Source: Turritopsis dohrnii (Eukaryota > Cnidaria > Hydrozoa > Anthoathecata > Oceaniidae). Taken from it: DNA of 64,000 nucleotides. Positions within the stretch are counted from its first letter, which is position 1; each line of letters begins with the position of its first letter. The stretch lies in NCBI GenBank assembly GCA_027922465.2, contig BQMF02000017.1, forward strand, positions 1,178,001-1,242,000, given 5' to 3'. The notes under the pieces are model-generated. The model was not told the origin of the DNA and ran no database searches. It saw only the letters and a list, made by a program, of their open reading frames with translations. A program made the position numbers and the translations under genes. Shown piece after piece: positions 21,095 to 33,735 of this stretch.

Positions 21095-23917
21095 GTGACC
21101 GTCCACGGGAAAAAACTAACAATGGAATTATAGATGATAGATTATAGATTATAGATAAGAAAACAATAGAAATTATAGATAAATCTAATCTATAATCTAT
21201 AATCGATAATCTATAATTATAGATAATTATAGATTATAGATTATAGATTATAGATTAGATTTATCTATAATTTCTATTGTTTTCTTATCTATAATCTATA
21301 ATCTATAATCGATAATCTATAATTATAGATAATTATAGATTATAGATTATAGATTATAGATTATAGATTATCGATTATAGATTATCGATTATAGATTATA
21401 GATTAATCTATAATCTACAATCTAATTTATAAGTTATAGATTCTATCTAAACTATAACCTATGTCATCAATAGGCAAAATTCAAAAGCCCTTAGTTCTGC
21501 TTCGCGGTAAAGAGAGTCATGTCATGGGAACATAATATACGCCATATTATAATATGTACGTATAGGTATACAGTTATCCGCGCCCTATATGTGGTGTAAT
21601 TTAAATGCTACTTCGGCCAGGCCTCTTGGAGAAACGTCTTGTTTACTATAAGAGTGGTCATTTGTGTTAGTAATAGAATGCTCTTTAATCCAATGTTTGG
21701 CGGTCATTTGTGACATGTTACGTAACAAAAGTTCAAAACGTTGTACGATTATGTCGCAAGCATAGCATACTTTTAAGTATTAAGGAAGAGTAAGAAGAAG
21801 CCATTCTTCAAGGCGTAAAGGTTAATCAAAAAGTGATTAAAACTTCTCGTTATTCTCCGTTTGATTATTAAACTTATCTTTCTCTACCTTATCGACTTTC
21901 TTGATGTTTATGAACAAACATGTTTTAAAAAATCTTTTTCTGGTGGCATCAGTTGAATAATAAAAATAGACTTGGCCACCTGGTTCACATTCACTGACAA
22001 GACAGTTTGTTGAAAACCAAATTAAAATGAATGCTTCAAGTAGAAACCATCCGATTGTCTTCAAGAGTATTTTGTTACTCACTTGAGAATAAAGTCTTCG
22101 AAGCGGATGTTCGAAGTGTTGCACAATGCATACAAACACCAGTTACGTACATGTGCATAATCTTTTTCTTCCATTCCAAACAAGAAACATAACATGATAA
22201 ATAATTAATGACCTTTTTTACACAACAATTATTTTGTGAATTGTTCGAGTGAATTTGTGAAGCAAATAATCATGAATAGGTTATAGAAAAAAAAATGGAA
22301 AAATAGTGACCTCATCTGAAAGAATCACTGAAAATAGCAAATCATGTGAAAGACCTAAATGGTTTCATCAAGAAAAACGTTTCTGACAGAACTTTTACTT
22401 CTATTAAGCAGGCCTTGTCAGGAGAATTCTTCGAGGCGTGCGGTTGTTCGCACGCCTGTTTTAACGTTTTTTATATGTGGCGTGCGATCCACCGCACGCC
22501 TGAAATTTTGTATGTCTGCCTAATCTTTTACAGACAAGTGGGGGACGTTTAAACTTGTGAACCCCAAACACAAGGACTGGCGTCAATACAATAAAGGTTG
22601 ACTCTCGCAGTCTTAACTTTTCTTGTCTGATAATGTTTAAACCTGAAGTCCTCTGTGGCTAGAGAATAAATCTTTCAATAAGAGGACTAGTGGGGTCGTC
22701 AAAGTATAATAAATAATCTTTGATCTTTTGAGAAAAGAAATGAAAATTCATTCATTATCAAACATTGATCGACTGCACAACGTAAAAAAGTTTTGAAAAA
22801 AATGATCATTCATTTTCATTCATTTTAAGACGTCACGATAGTATTCCCAAAAGCTGTCAGCTGTCTTTGAAAATATTTAAGCACGAGAAGAAAAAAATTT
22901 TACGTGCTTCATTCAAAAAAATATCTATAAGCAAAGACAGGTGACAATTTCTGTTTCTATATTGCGAAACATGCTGCAAGGTGATGTGATATAAATTGAT
23001 AAACACGTTTTCGAATGTAAATTTCATATTCGACTTTTTTTAATAACACATGAAAGAAATTATGTATCTCTTTTCGTCGTGGTCGATAACGTCATCAAAA
23101 ACTTCTTTTCAAGAAGATTAATAGATAGAAAAACCTTTTTCATGAACAAGATTAATAAAAGCCTTTTTGATATACAACTGGTACTTTAAAGTAAACAAAT
23201 ATTTAAATAAATTCCGCTGCGTCTAGACAGTGCCAGCTGGTTTTTTTACGTTACAATAACGAATGTATATAATCTTTTTAAGCTTCGCACTCCATCACAC
23301 GCCTAAAAATTAGATGGCGTGCGATGATCGCACGCCATATTTTTGAAGTTTTAAATTCAGGCGTGCGGTAGTCGCACGCCGCCCTTTTTCTTCCTGACAA
23401 GGCCTAGGTTGACAATATTTCGCGAAAGAAAAATTAACCTGCGTCCCTGGTCATGTTTTTTACTCCCGAAAAATGGCAGAATGAAAACATAAACAAACTA
23501 AACGAACGAAATTTTTATGCGATAACGGTAAAATTTCCACAAGTCATTAAAGTTGTTATCGCTTGTTTCCTATAATTAGTGCATGGGCTACTCGGTTATA
23601 GATATCTTGTAAAGATTTTACATTAGGTTATAGATCATTACGTCGTAAAACAGTTTATGCATATCACGGATGACATTGCATTGACATTGCATAGATTATA
23701 GGTTATAGATTATAGGTTGTAGATTATAGATTATAGATTATAGGTTATAGATTATCGATTATAGATTATAGATAATCTATAATCTATAATAATCTATAAT
23801 CTATATTATAGATAAAATTTTACCTATACATAGATTATAGATAAAATCTAATCTATAATATAGGTAAATATAGATTAATCTATAAATCATTGTTAGTTTT
23901 TTCCCATGGACGGTCAC
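21095..23917. mobile_element. GTGAC-family element, ATAGATTATAG subfamily
   Basis: This 2823-bp element has ends GTGACCGTCCACGGGAAAAA and its inverse, flanked by ATTT (21091-21094, 23918-23921). Long arrays of ATAGATTATAG (21121-21440, 23690-23885) form the subterminal zones. The left one contains an inverted pair of about 70-bp arms (about 21150-21295). AACAAT lies at 21162-21167, 67 bp from the left end. A weak core module sits at 21960-22060. It carries a nested hAT-like element (22409-23406). Confidence 0.85.
22409..23406. mobile_element. hAT-like element with CAGGCCTTGTCAGG ends
   Basis: Inverted ends CAGGCCTTGTCAGGA and TCCTGACAAGGCCT. Subterminal palindromes GGCGTGCGGTTGTTCGCACG and GCGTGCGATGATCGCACGCC lie near both ends. 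It shares ends and interior (AAGGACTGGCG, ACTCTCGCAGTC) with the inverted copy at 51109-53158. Target duplications are not clear here. Confidence 0.65.
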
Positions 23918-25366
23918 ATTTGATGATGCTACAAGAATGAAATGTATAACTGAATCTTTGAAGTTTAAAATTCTTTGTACTAATGAGTTAGTGCAGACAA
24001 ATGTTTTGACTGGGCTACATGAATCAAGAGGGGATTTCTTAGAGGAAAAATACTCCAACCGATCGTTAAGATATGTGACGTTCCAGGGGATTTTGATAAC
24101 AAATGATAAAATGTTTTATAACGTTTAAACATTTTACACTTTGTTGAAAAACATTTTTTCAGTAACGAAAAAACGTTTTCTTGTCATGTGTGCAACATTG
24201 TAAATGTTTTCTTAAACGTTTTTTCGTTTTTGTAAAAAACGTTTTTCTTGTTTTAAAAAAAACGTTTAACTGTTTTTACATAAAAAAAGATGAAAAGGAT
24301 TTTTAAGTTTTGTTTACAAAAAGCATTTTCAGTTCCTCAACCCGCTCAAAACACTTTAGCCTTCCGCTGTCCAAAAGAGTTCCTAGTTAGTCTGGAATCA
24401 ATGGAAAATAGTCGTCCAAGGACCACGTCATAAATAATTACGCTACAAATTGTACTGAATAAGTGTAGTTTTACGTTAGAATTTAAATCCTGGAATATGG
24501 TTTAATCTATAATACATAATGTCAGTAATAAGTGGTGGCTGTAATTCGTTATTAAAACCAGTTATAATACATTTTGTATAACCATTCACTTGAGAGAAAA
24601 ACATTGACGTCATTAAACTCAATCAGAACAAATGAACGCACCTTGTTCATAAATACATTCGCAGGTAACACATGTAAGTATATTAATGCACTGATTACCT
24701 GGTTCTCATTCAGTTAAGGATTAAAGAAACAACAGCTGTCTCAAAAGTTACTACAAATAGAAACCGTCCGCTATAATTCTATTAATTCTATAACAGAACG
24801 AAGTTGATAAATTGCTATCTTGTAAATCCTTTGGGAAAAGTTTCATGTTTATTTTCGTAAAGATGTATTTTCACTTGGCGAAAATCGTGAAAATGGATAA
24901 TTTTTACAGAAAATGTCAGATCTGGGAAAATCTTCATTCTATTTTAAGAGACATTTCACTTTCACTAAGTGAAGATGCACTCTTAATCAAATTGCTTCAC
25001 AACGGCTTTAGTTATCTTTATGGACTTAATTTGGATAATGTTTTAAGGTTCTGAGATGAACTGATGAATGATTTGCGCGACTGAATCAAAAATCAGTGGG
25101 CTCATACGTGCGACCACAGCGATTGATATGGAAACCGGCCTTCAGTTCCGTCATCCTAGCAAAATAGCTGCCGGAGTAACTGCTCACCGACTATGAGTGA
25201 AAATGATTATTGTGTTCGGTATCTGGTCTTCCTTTAAGAATTTTGAGAATTAAATATCGTTTTTATGTTCTTTTTGAACTTTCTTAACTTTATGTTTACT
25301 GTGGAGCAACCTGAAAGTAAAAAATTCAAGTTTTAAAACAATAAAACGTTTATAACAATAAAACAC

Positions 25367-25730
25367 AGGGTTCGAATTAGAAACAAAAAGTCAATTCGCA
25401 AAAAAGTTTGAACAGTGACTTGCCTAAAAATCTTGTCGCCCACCATGGCTGGGCGACAAAGCAAATTTTGAACTTTAGACCCTAACGACGCTAGCGTTGA
25501 CAAAATAAAACAAGATTGTAAAGGGAGCTGGAAACTAAGATGCTTTTTAATTTCATTGAATAACACGAAAACAAGTCCTGCTTACGTTTTCATGTTCTTT
25601 CGTTAGGTGAAAAAATGAATTCATATAACGAAGGAAATTTCAAAATTACATTAGCAACGGTGGTCGTTCTCCATAGCAAAAGCAAATTGGTGAATAATCA
25701 CTTAATATCCATAAGTTATCCTTCATCGTC
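25367..25730. mobile_element. Truncated hAT-like element (relative of 62304-63652)
   Basis: Starts at the terminal CAGGGTTCGAATTAG and follows 62304 onward through GTAAAGGGAGCTGGAAACTA and the TAGCAACGGTGGTCGTTCTC block. The right end is absent, replaced by the second copy of the host element's core. Confidence 0.65.
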
Positions 25731-26408
25731 AAAACAAATGAACGCACCTTGTTCATAAATACATTCGCAGGTAACACATGTAAATATATTAGTGCGCTGA
25801 TTACCTGGTTCTCATTCAGTTAAAGATTAAAGAAACAACAGCTGTTTCAAAAGTTACTACAAATAGAAACCGTCCCCTATAATTCTATTAATTCTATAAT
25901 AGAACGAAGTTGATAGAATCGCTATCTTGTAAATCCTCGGGGAAAAGTTTCATGTTTATTTTCGTAAAGATGTATTTTCACTCGGCGAAAGTCGTTGAAA
26001 ATGGATAATTTTTACAGAAAGTCTCAGATCTGGGAAAATCTTAATTATTCTTTTTTAAGAGACATCTCACTTTCGCCAAGTGAAGATGCACTCTTAATCA
26101 AATTGCTTCACAACGTTTTTAGTTATCTTTATGGACTTCATTTTGATAATATTTTAAGGTTCTGAGATGAACTGATGAATGATGTGTGCAACTGAATAAA
26201 AAAATCAGTACGCTCATACGCGCGACCACGGCGATTGATATGGAAACCGGCCTTTAGTTTTGTCTTCCTAGCTAAACAGCTGCCGAAGTAACTGCTCACT
26301 GACTATGAGTGAAAATGATTATTGTGTTCGGTATCTGGTCTTCCTTTAAGAATTTTGAGAATTAAATATCGTTTTTTAGGTTATATAAATAACGAAGCCA
26401 TAGATTAA

Positions 26409-26544
26409 TATTAAAATGAAGAAACAATATTCATAAAATCAATTTATTGCTGCGAAGCTTTTCGTAAGGATGATGTGAAAGAATTTTACGAAAAGCTTCG
26501 CAGCAATAAATTGATTTTATGAATATTGTTTCTTCATTTTAATA
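26409..26544. repeat. Near-perfect inverted repeat (foldback)
   Basis: Arms of about 59 bp at 26409-26467 and 26486-26544, separated by 18 bp. The arms read TATTAAAATGAAGAAACAAT ... CTTTTCGTAA. The transcript would form a long hairpin. The repeat lies within the duplicated half of element 24075-26874. Confidence 0.85.
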
Positions 26545-26878
26545 GTTTTTTAGGTTCTTTTTTAACTTTCTTAACTTTATGTTTACTGTGGAGCAACCTG
26601 AAAGTAAAAAAGTTTTGAAACAAGTTTTAAAACAATAAAACGTTTTTAACAATAAAACGTTTAAACGTTTTTAATGTTACTGCATAAAACGTTTTAAGAA
26701 ACGTTTAAACGTTTTCTCTTTCGAATTCTTAAAACGTTTTTAAATTTTGGTAAAAACGTTTTATCGTTTTTATCAAAACGTTTTCTAACGTTTTTTTCTA
26801 TTGTTTTTACAACGTTTTTAACGTTTTTTGAAAAACGTTTTATCATTTGTTATCAAAATCCCCTGGAACGTCACAAAT

Positions 26879-27268
26879 GTGCTTTTATAATATTGAATAG
26901 AACCTATTATTTTTTCCCTTTCTTTAAATGTGAGCAGAGTTTTTACATGTGTTTTGTTCTGCTGTGAAAATCTGAATGTGTGTAAGAGCAGTTGATAAAG
27001 AAGAAATAGAAATAAAACATGGGTCAAACAAATCGCACCCTTAATTATAAAAAGGCCTAAGTCAACTTACCCCTAATTTTAAAGGGGCCTAAGTCCATTT
27101 TTATGAAAATTGAGATTTTTGCATTTTTTGAAAGTTTGGGTCAAAGGCTATCTTTTGATGCCTGCAATGATCAACATTCAGCCCAAAAATTAGTCTAATT
27201 TTGCCTTGAAAGTTAGGGAAATCAACACATCTAACTTTAAAAAGGCCTATGTCCATACTTGAATATTT
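26879..27268. other. Short repeats, no gene
   Basis: Contains irregular direct repeats of AAAAAGGCCTAAGTC (27049, 27086, 27239) with T-rich spacers. No coding signal. Confidence 0.4.
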
Positions 27269-28530
27269 GTGACTGTCCAGGGGAATTTGATAACAAATTT
27301 AAACGTTTTTCACTTTCGTTACTGAAAAAACGTTTTCTAGTAATGTGTGCAATGTTGTAAACGTCTTCTTAAAATGTGTAAACGTTTTCAAAAAAACATT
27401 TAAAAGGTTTTTACATTAACGCGTTTAAAAGTGTTTTTTGCAAAAAACATTTTCAACCTTTGAAATGTTGACATTGATCATTAGTGATTGTCCAACGGAT
27501 TTTGATATCGTTGGATTGCCGTTACAGCCGTCACAGCCGCAAATACATAGTGTGCACCCCCCCCACTCTGCAGGGGGGGGGGGGGGGGTTTGTTGATTTG
27601 TGTTCGTTTTCTTTAGGTGGGACTTGGAAATTTTTGGATTTCAGGGGGGGGAAACAGGATTAGGTGGGACCTACTTTTTTCAGGTGGGACTATCGTGGTT
27701 TTGTAATAAAAATTGAAATGTGTCATCAATTAAAGTGCATCATCAATTTTTTCTGTTTCTCAACAAGAACGAAGGAATTTGTCTACCATTATTGATTGAA
27801 TCTAACAAATCATTTTTACCGAACCGAACGATGTAAACATTCTTATGTTAAGATGCAGACGCTAGACGTAATCGAATGTTTTGCTTCGAAAAATGGGTTT
27901 CGAATGTTATAAGTTACATAATAATAGGCAGTGGCAACAACATGAAAAAAGAGAACAAATCAAAACTTTATCTGTTATAATACGTCTCTTGCTAGACTAC
28001 TAGTACAGAGCTTTTTCTGAGCAGCCAAATATATCTTGTAAGCTTCTTTTTGTTCATATTTTGTTGACATAGTACTTTTACTAAACATTGAAATCTAGAG
28101 GATATATCTTGTATAGTTTCTTGTATTGTACTTAGAAGATATATGTTTCTGCTTCCTAAATTCTGCTGGGAATTCAAAATTTTCAAAATTTAGGTGGGGG
28201 ATCTATGAAGTGGTGGGACCATGCACGATTGATTTTAGGTGGGGGTTTTAACTTGTGCTGGGACCTCATTTTTTTGGTGGGACCTGGACCCCCCTTGCAC
28301 ACTATGAAATAAGTTTCGTTTGAAGCCATTTTTGGAAAGTTCGTTATTAAAACCTGTTATAATTAAAAAACTTTTCATCCTTTTCTTCATTATTCTTTGA
28401 TTTTATTTTGCTTTTTTATGAACAAGGTGCGTTCTTTTGTTTTGATTGAGTTTAATGACGTCAATGTTCTTCAAGTGTGTATTATTTTAAATATGCATTT
28501 GCAGGTAACACATGTAAGTATATTGGAATA
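27269..28530. mobile_element. Right-truncated GTGAC-family element
   Basis: The left end GTGACTGTCCAGGGGAATTT (after ATTT) and AACGTTT motifs are followed by a nested CATAGTG element. After it comes the GAACAAGGTGCGTTCTTTTG block, which breaks off at GTATATTGGAATA near 28530. Compared with 15176-16538 it lacks everything right of the core module. Confidence 0.65.
27546..28306. mobile_element. CATAGTG element, copy 1 (5-bp target duplication)
   Basis: This 761-bp element has ends CATAGTGTGCACCCC and CCCCTTGCACACTATG, flanked by AAATA (27541-27545, 28307-28311). The left end bears C8 then G16 (27557-27588), absent from copy 2. GGTGGGAC motifs repeat near both ends. A 64-codon minus-strand ORF (27992-28186) is identical in copy 2 but has no recognisable domain. 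Confidence 0.8.
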
Positions 28531-30377
28531 CTGCAGACAGACAGAGAATCGGCTATTAATACATAGATTATAGACAGGGAAATTTTTCTGTATCTTATGT
28601 ACAGTGTGTCCACCAGAAAGTGGGCACCTAACTTTTATAAGCATATCTTTTGTTTTTTTTCGTGCTTGTTTTTTTCAATTTTTATATTAACAGAAAGAAA
28701 ATTTTTTCCTCTTTCTAAATATATGACCTTTTTTATGGAAAAACCAATTTTTCGGGAATTATAATTGATTTTACCATGAAACCATGATATTAAATCAACG
28801 ATGATCAATTAACACTTGCTTGAATAGGCGTTAACGACTCGAGTAGCATGGGAAATAATAAAAAGCTAAAATATTGTAATAAAGCTGCGTTTATACAAAG
28901 AAAACTTTACGCTTTTACAAGCTTGAAACATGAAAGTTTCATTTCTAAAACTCTTTTACAAAGATTTAAAATCTTTGAATCGTGCTTTTTGATGGTGGAT
29001 CTCTACCCAGAAATGCCTGACTTTACAGCTACATAACTTTTTGTCTCATGAAAATTTCTTCTTATGATTGAATGAATTTCATAAAAAGTTTGTTTTCCCG
29101 CTTCTAAAGATGTTGGCAATACGTTGGAAATATGAAATTATTAAATCATAATAAAAAATTTAAGGTAAGTTTACACAATGAAAAAAAGTTTGTGCTTTTT
29201 AAAAAATTTCGTGACAAAATTAGCATAACACCACCAACAGCAGTTGTTTCAACGAAACAAAAGGTTAATTGCTTGTTAAAAGTCTGTTTTATTGATCATT
29301 ACAAAATTAACAACCGTATCAAAACAAAAAGTATTTATTATATATTTCCCCATAGGGCGAAGTATATGTTAGAATCGGCGTTTTCCTTCTCCTCCTCCTC
29401 CTCCTTCTCGGTTCACTTTTATAGCCGCAGTTCAGTATTGAAGGTAGATAAGAATAGAGGCTAGTTTTCAGTAAAGTTGTACGCCATCTTTTTTTAGTCA
29501 GTGCAGTTAGACAGTGGACGATTTTTGCTTTCTGCTAGCATTTTTGAGATGATTCAAAACGTTAAATGATGGAAATAAATTGTTTAAGTGTTGTGCTAAA
29601 AAGTTTTGTAAAAAAATTTTGAATGGACATGTGAAAAACAGAGAAAAAACGTGATATCAATGTCATGGATGTTTTGTTTGGTTTTGCGGATAGCAATGTA
29701 GCTATACCTATACGATGATTGGTAATTAAATGCTTGGAAACCATTGAAGCTGTGATTTCAGTGCAAAAATTCATTATTAAAAAGCCAGACTGAAGATTTA
29801 TTTTTATGAAAACATACACACAATCATCATGATGAAGGAAACCCTTTCTTCTTTGTGGAGAGAACAACACCAAACAACACCAAATCAAAAACTTTATGTG
29901 GAAACGTGATGTCGTATATACCAAAAGAAGTTTAGAAAACCAATTACGTATAATATTTTAGAAAGTCGTTCAACCTAACAACTGAAAAAGTTTACTATGA
30001 ATGAATTCCCATGATCACGTATACTGTTTTGATATTATATACAATTTTTTATTTTGAAAATTAACATACTGTCAATTTTCCTTATGAACAACGAATGTAA
30101 ATCAAAACACATTCTAATAAATAATAATCTGTAAACTAAGTCAAGCCAGGACACAAACTTCTACTTTTCAGCTATTATTTCTTACAAATTTATATTTTCA
30201 CAACCGAAATCTGTTTTTTTCATTTGGGATTTACAATAAAGATCTCTTTATCACATAATAAATAATGTGTGTGAACATATTTTTTTTTGTTGTTTATTCT
30301 GAATAATACATGCTTTGTTTTGTAAGAACAGTTTTATATGAACACAAGCCTCAGATTTAATAAGAACAACATTAAGA

Positions 30378-31117
30378 CAGCCCTCTGAATTTACGACGGC
30401 ATTCAGCTTTTGCCGTCGTGAAGCTGCCGTAAATAAAAATTACGACGGCAAAATTTTGCCGACAATGTTCTTTGAATACATTGAATATGTCAGGGGTATT
30501 CCTGGGAATTCCCCTGACATCTTCTGTTTATTCTCAAAAATTTTCTTCCTATAGAACATTTGTTTACGCCACGTTGTCGGTTTAACGATACTCACGTAAT
30601 GCCAAATAGAAAGCCTTTACACAGGAATGTTTATTATAAAGTATTATAAAGTCAGTTTGGATTTTGTTTTTGGATGATTTTTTTTCTCGATATGTTCATA
30701 GATATTCTATTCAAGTCAGTTTCAGTTTTGATTTCAATACAGATTGTTTTGTGATTTTTCTTTTCGCTTGCCGTGAAATTAGTAAAGAAACGTAAACACG
30801 TAGACTCGTGGTTTTTAAACTATGACTAATCAAACAGTTAGCAGGACAACTTCACAGCAAATCCCTGCGGTTTACAATTTCAAATCTTGTAACTTCTTGT
30901 TCTAGATAACACTATTGTTTTATAAACTATTTAGTTTCTGTTTTGTTAGCCATTATTCTACACCAATATTTTTACTAGAATAAACCAATCAAGTTTTGCC
31001 GTTGTTAACATCTTACATGGCATTTTTTTGCCGTCGTAAATAATGCTCTGTCGTCGCAATTTTCAAATACGACGGCATTTTTTCGCTGTCAGTCTTTGTT
31101 CCTAATTCAGAGGGCTG
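30378..31117. mobile_element. hAT-like element with 6-bp duplication and TACGACGGCA repeats
   Basis: Ends CAGCCCTCTGAAT and ATTCAGAGGGCTG, flanked by TTAAGA (30372-30377, 31118-31123). TACGACGGCA or close variants recur inside both ends (30392, 30440, 31068 and neighbours), a typical transposase-binding arrangement. No ORF of note in 740 bp. Confidence 0.8.
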
Positions 31118-31123
31118 TTAAGA

Positions 31124-32070
31124 ACAACCTGAGACTCAAGTCACTGTTTCAAAAATCAAGAACAGCCTGAGTCTGAATTTTCGTGTAAAATAAGAACTCT
31201 TCAGGATATGAATTTTTTCTCGAACAGTCGTAAATAGTTTCGAAGTTTATTATTTTCATATTCAGGCTGCAAAGGCCTCAAAAATAAGAACAACCACCCT
31301 CAGGTCAGATTTTACTGGTTCTTATAAAGAAAGAGTGTACTGGAATTTAATTTTATAAATTGTCATTTTAAGCCCTTCTTTTTTTTGAAAATACTCTTCT
31401 TTCTTTACACGTAATATTTTGTTAGCAGAGATTGTGTTCTGATTGCCTTTGATAGTTATTTGTTTATATGTCTATTTCAAAGTATTTTTAATGTCATATA
31501 TTAGTAGTATTAGCATTAGGTTTTCTTTTCTTCTTTTGTAAACCTGTATACGATTGTATGTTCTAAGTTTTATCCTAATTACAAAAAGCAAGTGTTATTT
31601 TGAATTACATTGTTTTCTTTGATTTTATGGCATAAAGGATAAGGAACTTGTCAAGAGTCAGCAAGAATAAAGATTTATTATGACAGAATTGCGTTACACA
31701 ATGATGTGGTTGTTAATATTCAGTTGCTTAAGGGGGAATGTTAAGTAATTTCAGTCATAGTTTTTACCTATGCCCGTAGTAACTTCACAGTCACTTTTTA
31801 ACTTCTCCGCAAAAATTGTAAGAGAAACTTTATCGTTTTTTACCACGAACATCTACATTTCACAATAAGTTCAAAACAAGTTCTTTTCTGGTATTAGATT
31901 CAATTTTACGCTGTGGACATTTTTTATCTGAGATTCAGGCTTACGAGTTATAATCATTGTAATTATTTAATGATACATTTTTCTTATGGTTATCAATGCG
32001 TACAATAATTGACAAAATTTTCGTAAGTTAGGGGAAATTTATAGTCGCATTTTTGCGAATCTTGTTATTC
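31124..32070. other. Interior of the TA-flanked element
   Basis: AAGAACAACCTGAGACTCA-like direct repeats (31121-31310) are followed by AT-rich sequence with no coding signal. Confidence 0.4.
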
Positions 32071-32224
32071 TTTAAAATAAAAATTTTTGTAAATAGGAAC
32101 TTATATTTTTGGAAAGCTCAAAAAATCCTCTTTCCAACCGTATAAAAACCACGTTGTATTGCTGAAAATTCGAAAGGTTATTTGTGTTTTGAACAAGGTG
32201 CCCACTTTTTGGTGGACACACTGT

Positions 32225-33735
32225 ATACATTACAGGTAACAGGTAACATTTATTTGTGTATAAAAATCTGCATGTTACTTGAAAATAAAAGATACAACAG
32301 TTAGTTCGAAGTTTAACAATAATAAAAACTGCCACCTCAAGTTCTATTTAAGTTATTTTATTAAATCTCTTGGCGAAAACTTTTATTTTTATTTTCTTCA
32401 GGGAAAGTCAAATGTCAGTTGAAAATTATTTTTATTCAACAGATATTTCGCCATCAACAAGTGGAGATATGCCCTTAACTGAATAGGTCATATCACAATG
32501 TTTTTAGTGATCTTTATTGACTTTTGTAACTGCATTCAGATAATATTTCCATAAAGAGTGAATTTGGGAAAAGACTTTCAGACAACCTTTCACATAAACT
32601 TCATAAAAAACTGAAGGAAACAGGTATTATTTTTATTTAAATGAAGGTGAGTATTTCAAAAGAGAACTTTTGCAACTCATCAAGCCGACGTTAAAATGTT
32701 TTCATTTTGTCCCTTCCTACATTCATCTTTCATCCCAATGTTCAACATGAAAGCATCGACGAAGACAGAGGTCGATCACTGAAAATGTTGCAATCAATTT
32801 GATTAAGGGTACATCTTCACCCAGTGCAAGTGAAATGTCTTTCGAAAGAATAATAATAAAGGTTTTCCTATCAAAAAAAAACTTTAATGTAACGTGTCTT
32901 TAATAATGTAAAGTTTTCTCCCAAGAGATTATAGAATGGCAATCCTGTCGAGCAAAAGAATTATAGCAGACGGTTCCTACTTGTGGTTGCCTTCAAACTA
33001 ACTTCTGTATCTTTAATCTCTAACTGAAAAAAAGAACTGGGAATTAAGTTCAATTTAATACACAAACAGGTGCTACCTGTAAATGTACCTTTCAAAAGAA
33101 TACATTATCAAATCAAATAAGTATTTATTTGACTATTTTAAAATGGCTTTTTTAAAGTGGATTTGTGCTGAAGGTACAACAAATGAAATAAAATGCTTTT
33201 CGGAACCTTTTTATTTCTAGAAAAATATATCCACTTGTCTTTCCATGTCATGAACAAGCGAGTTTGTTTTGAATTTATTGGTATTTGGGAAATAATAATT
33301 AAATCACGGTTACTTTAGAACTTCATAAAACGACATGTGAAGGTATGTGAATTGTATGAACAAATGACTCGAACAAAACTTTTAAACGATAATAACAGTA
33401 ATCTGTGATATTAGGATATTTACGATATTAACGTAAAAAATTAACGATAATTTCGTTAATCTATAATTCCATTAACGAACAAACGGGTGCTACCTGTAAA
33501 TGTACGTTTCAAAATAATACATAACCAAAGCGAATAACACGTTATTTTAAAGTGGTTTTCAGATTCGTGCTAAAGGTATGGGAATAACAAATGAAATAAA
33601 AGTGCTTTTCGGAAAGTTGTTATTTCTAGAAAAATATGTCCGCGTGTCATAATTGAATGAATCAGAGTTTATCATGTCATGAACAAGCAAGTTTGTTTTG
33701 AATTTATTGCTATTTAAAATAACTACAAAATATCG
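32225..33735. repeat. Decayed GTGAC-family composite
   Basis: The core module on the + strand (32236-32345) is followed by a segment matching the interior of 39173-40543 in order: CAGACAACCTTTCACATAAA, AAGAGAACTTTTGCAACTC, and the minus-strand core at 32955-33080. It continues to remnants of the TTAACGATA array near 33400-33470. The tail block GTGCTACCTGTAAATGTAC occurs twice (33069, 33487). No intact ends. Confidence 0.6.

Larger units (their letters stand above)
20754..24074 (+). pseudogene. P2X7-type C-terminal cysteine-domain gene fragment, split by element Q
   Basis: From ATG 20754 one frame reads through an acidic serine-rich N-terminus to the cysteine cluster WCICFNCCRESRKIDCLCC. It then continues ELDALNNKF up to 21094, where the GTGAC element 21095-23917 is inserted. 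After it, the same frame continues FDDATRMKCITESLKFKILC and ends NRSLRY at 24074, where the next GTGAC element begins. This order (W-C-x-C..CC, E-C-x-CC, CIT..F, N.SLRY) matches the cytosolic C-terminal domain of P2X7 receptors, which also occurs alone in many invertebrate proteins. Two in-frame stops (TAG near 20837, TGA 21066) and two insertions make it nonfunctional. The downstream part (after 26878) is not recognisable. Confidence 0.6.
24075..26874. mobile_element. GTGAC-family element, AACGTTTAAACG subfamily, with internal duplication
   Basis: This 2800-bp element has ends GTGACGTTCCAGGGGATTTT and its inverse, flanked by ATAT (24071-24074) and AAAT (26875-26878). ATTGTT at 26800-26805 is 69 bp from the right end. 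Its middle is duplicated in tandem: the block from AACGCACCTTGTTCATAAAT at about 24635 recurs at about 25740, with a truncated hAT-like fragment (25367-25730) between. A 59-bp-armed foldback lies at 26409-26544. Confidence 0.85.
28602..32223. mobile_element. TA-flanked (Tc1/mariner-like) element, no transposase seen
   Basis: Inverted ends CAGTGTGTCCACCAGAAAGT (28602) and the inverse ending ACACACTG (32223), each bordered by TA. The perfect TA duplication and about 27-bp ends fit Tc1/mariner. The interior holds a hAT-like element (30378-31117), a (TCC)n tract near 29387-29405 and only unrecognisable ORFs. It is therefore non-autonomous or fully decayed. Confidence 0.7.

Noticed and set aside
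29562..29924. 120-codon minus-strand ORF within the TA-flanked element as a transposase
   Set aside because: No helix-turn-helix or DD(E/D) motif is visible; composition is Phe/Ile/Ser rich as expected for AT-rich chance ORFs.
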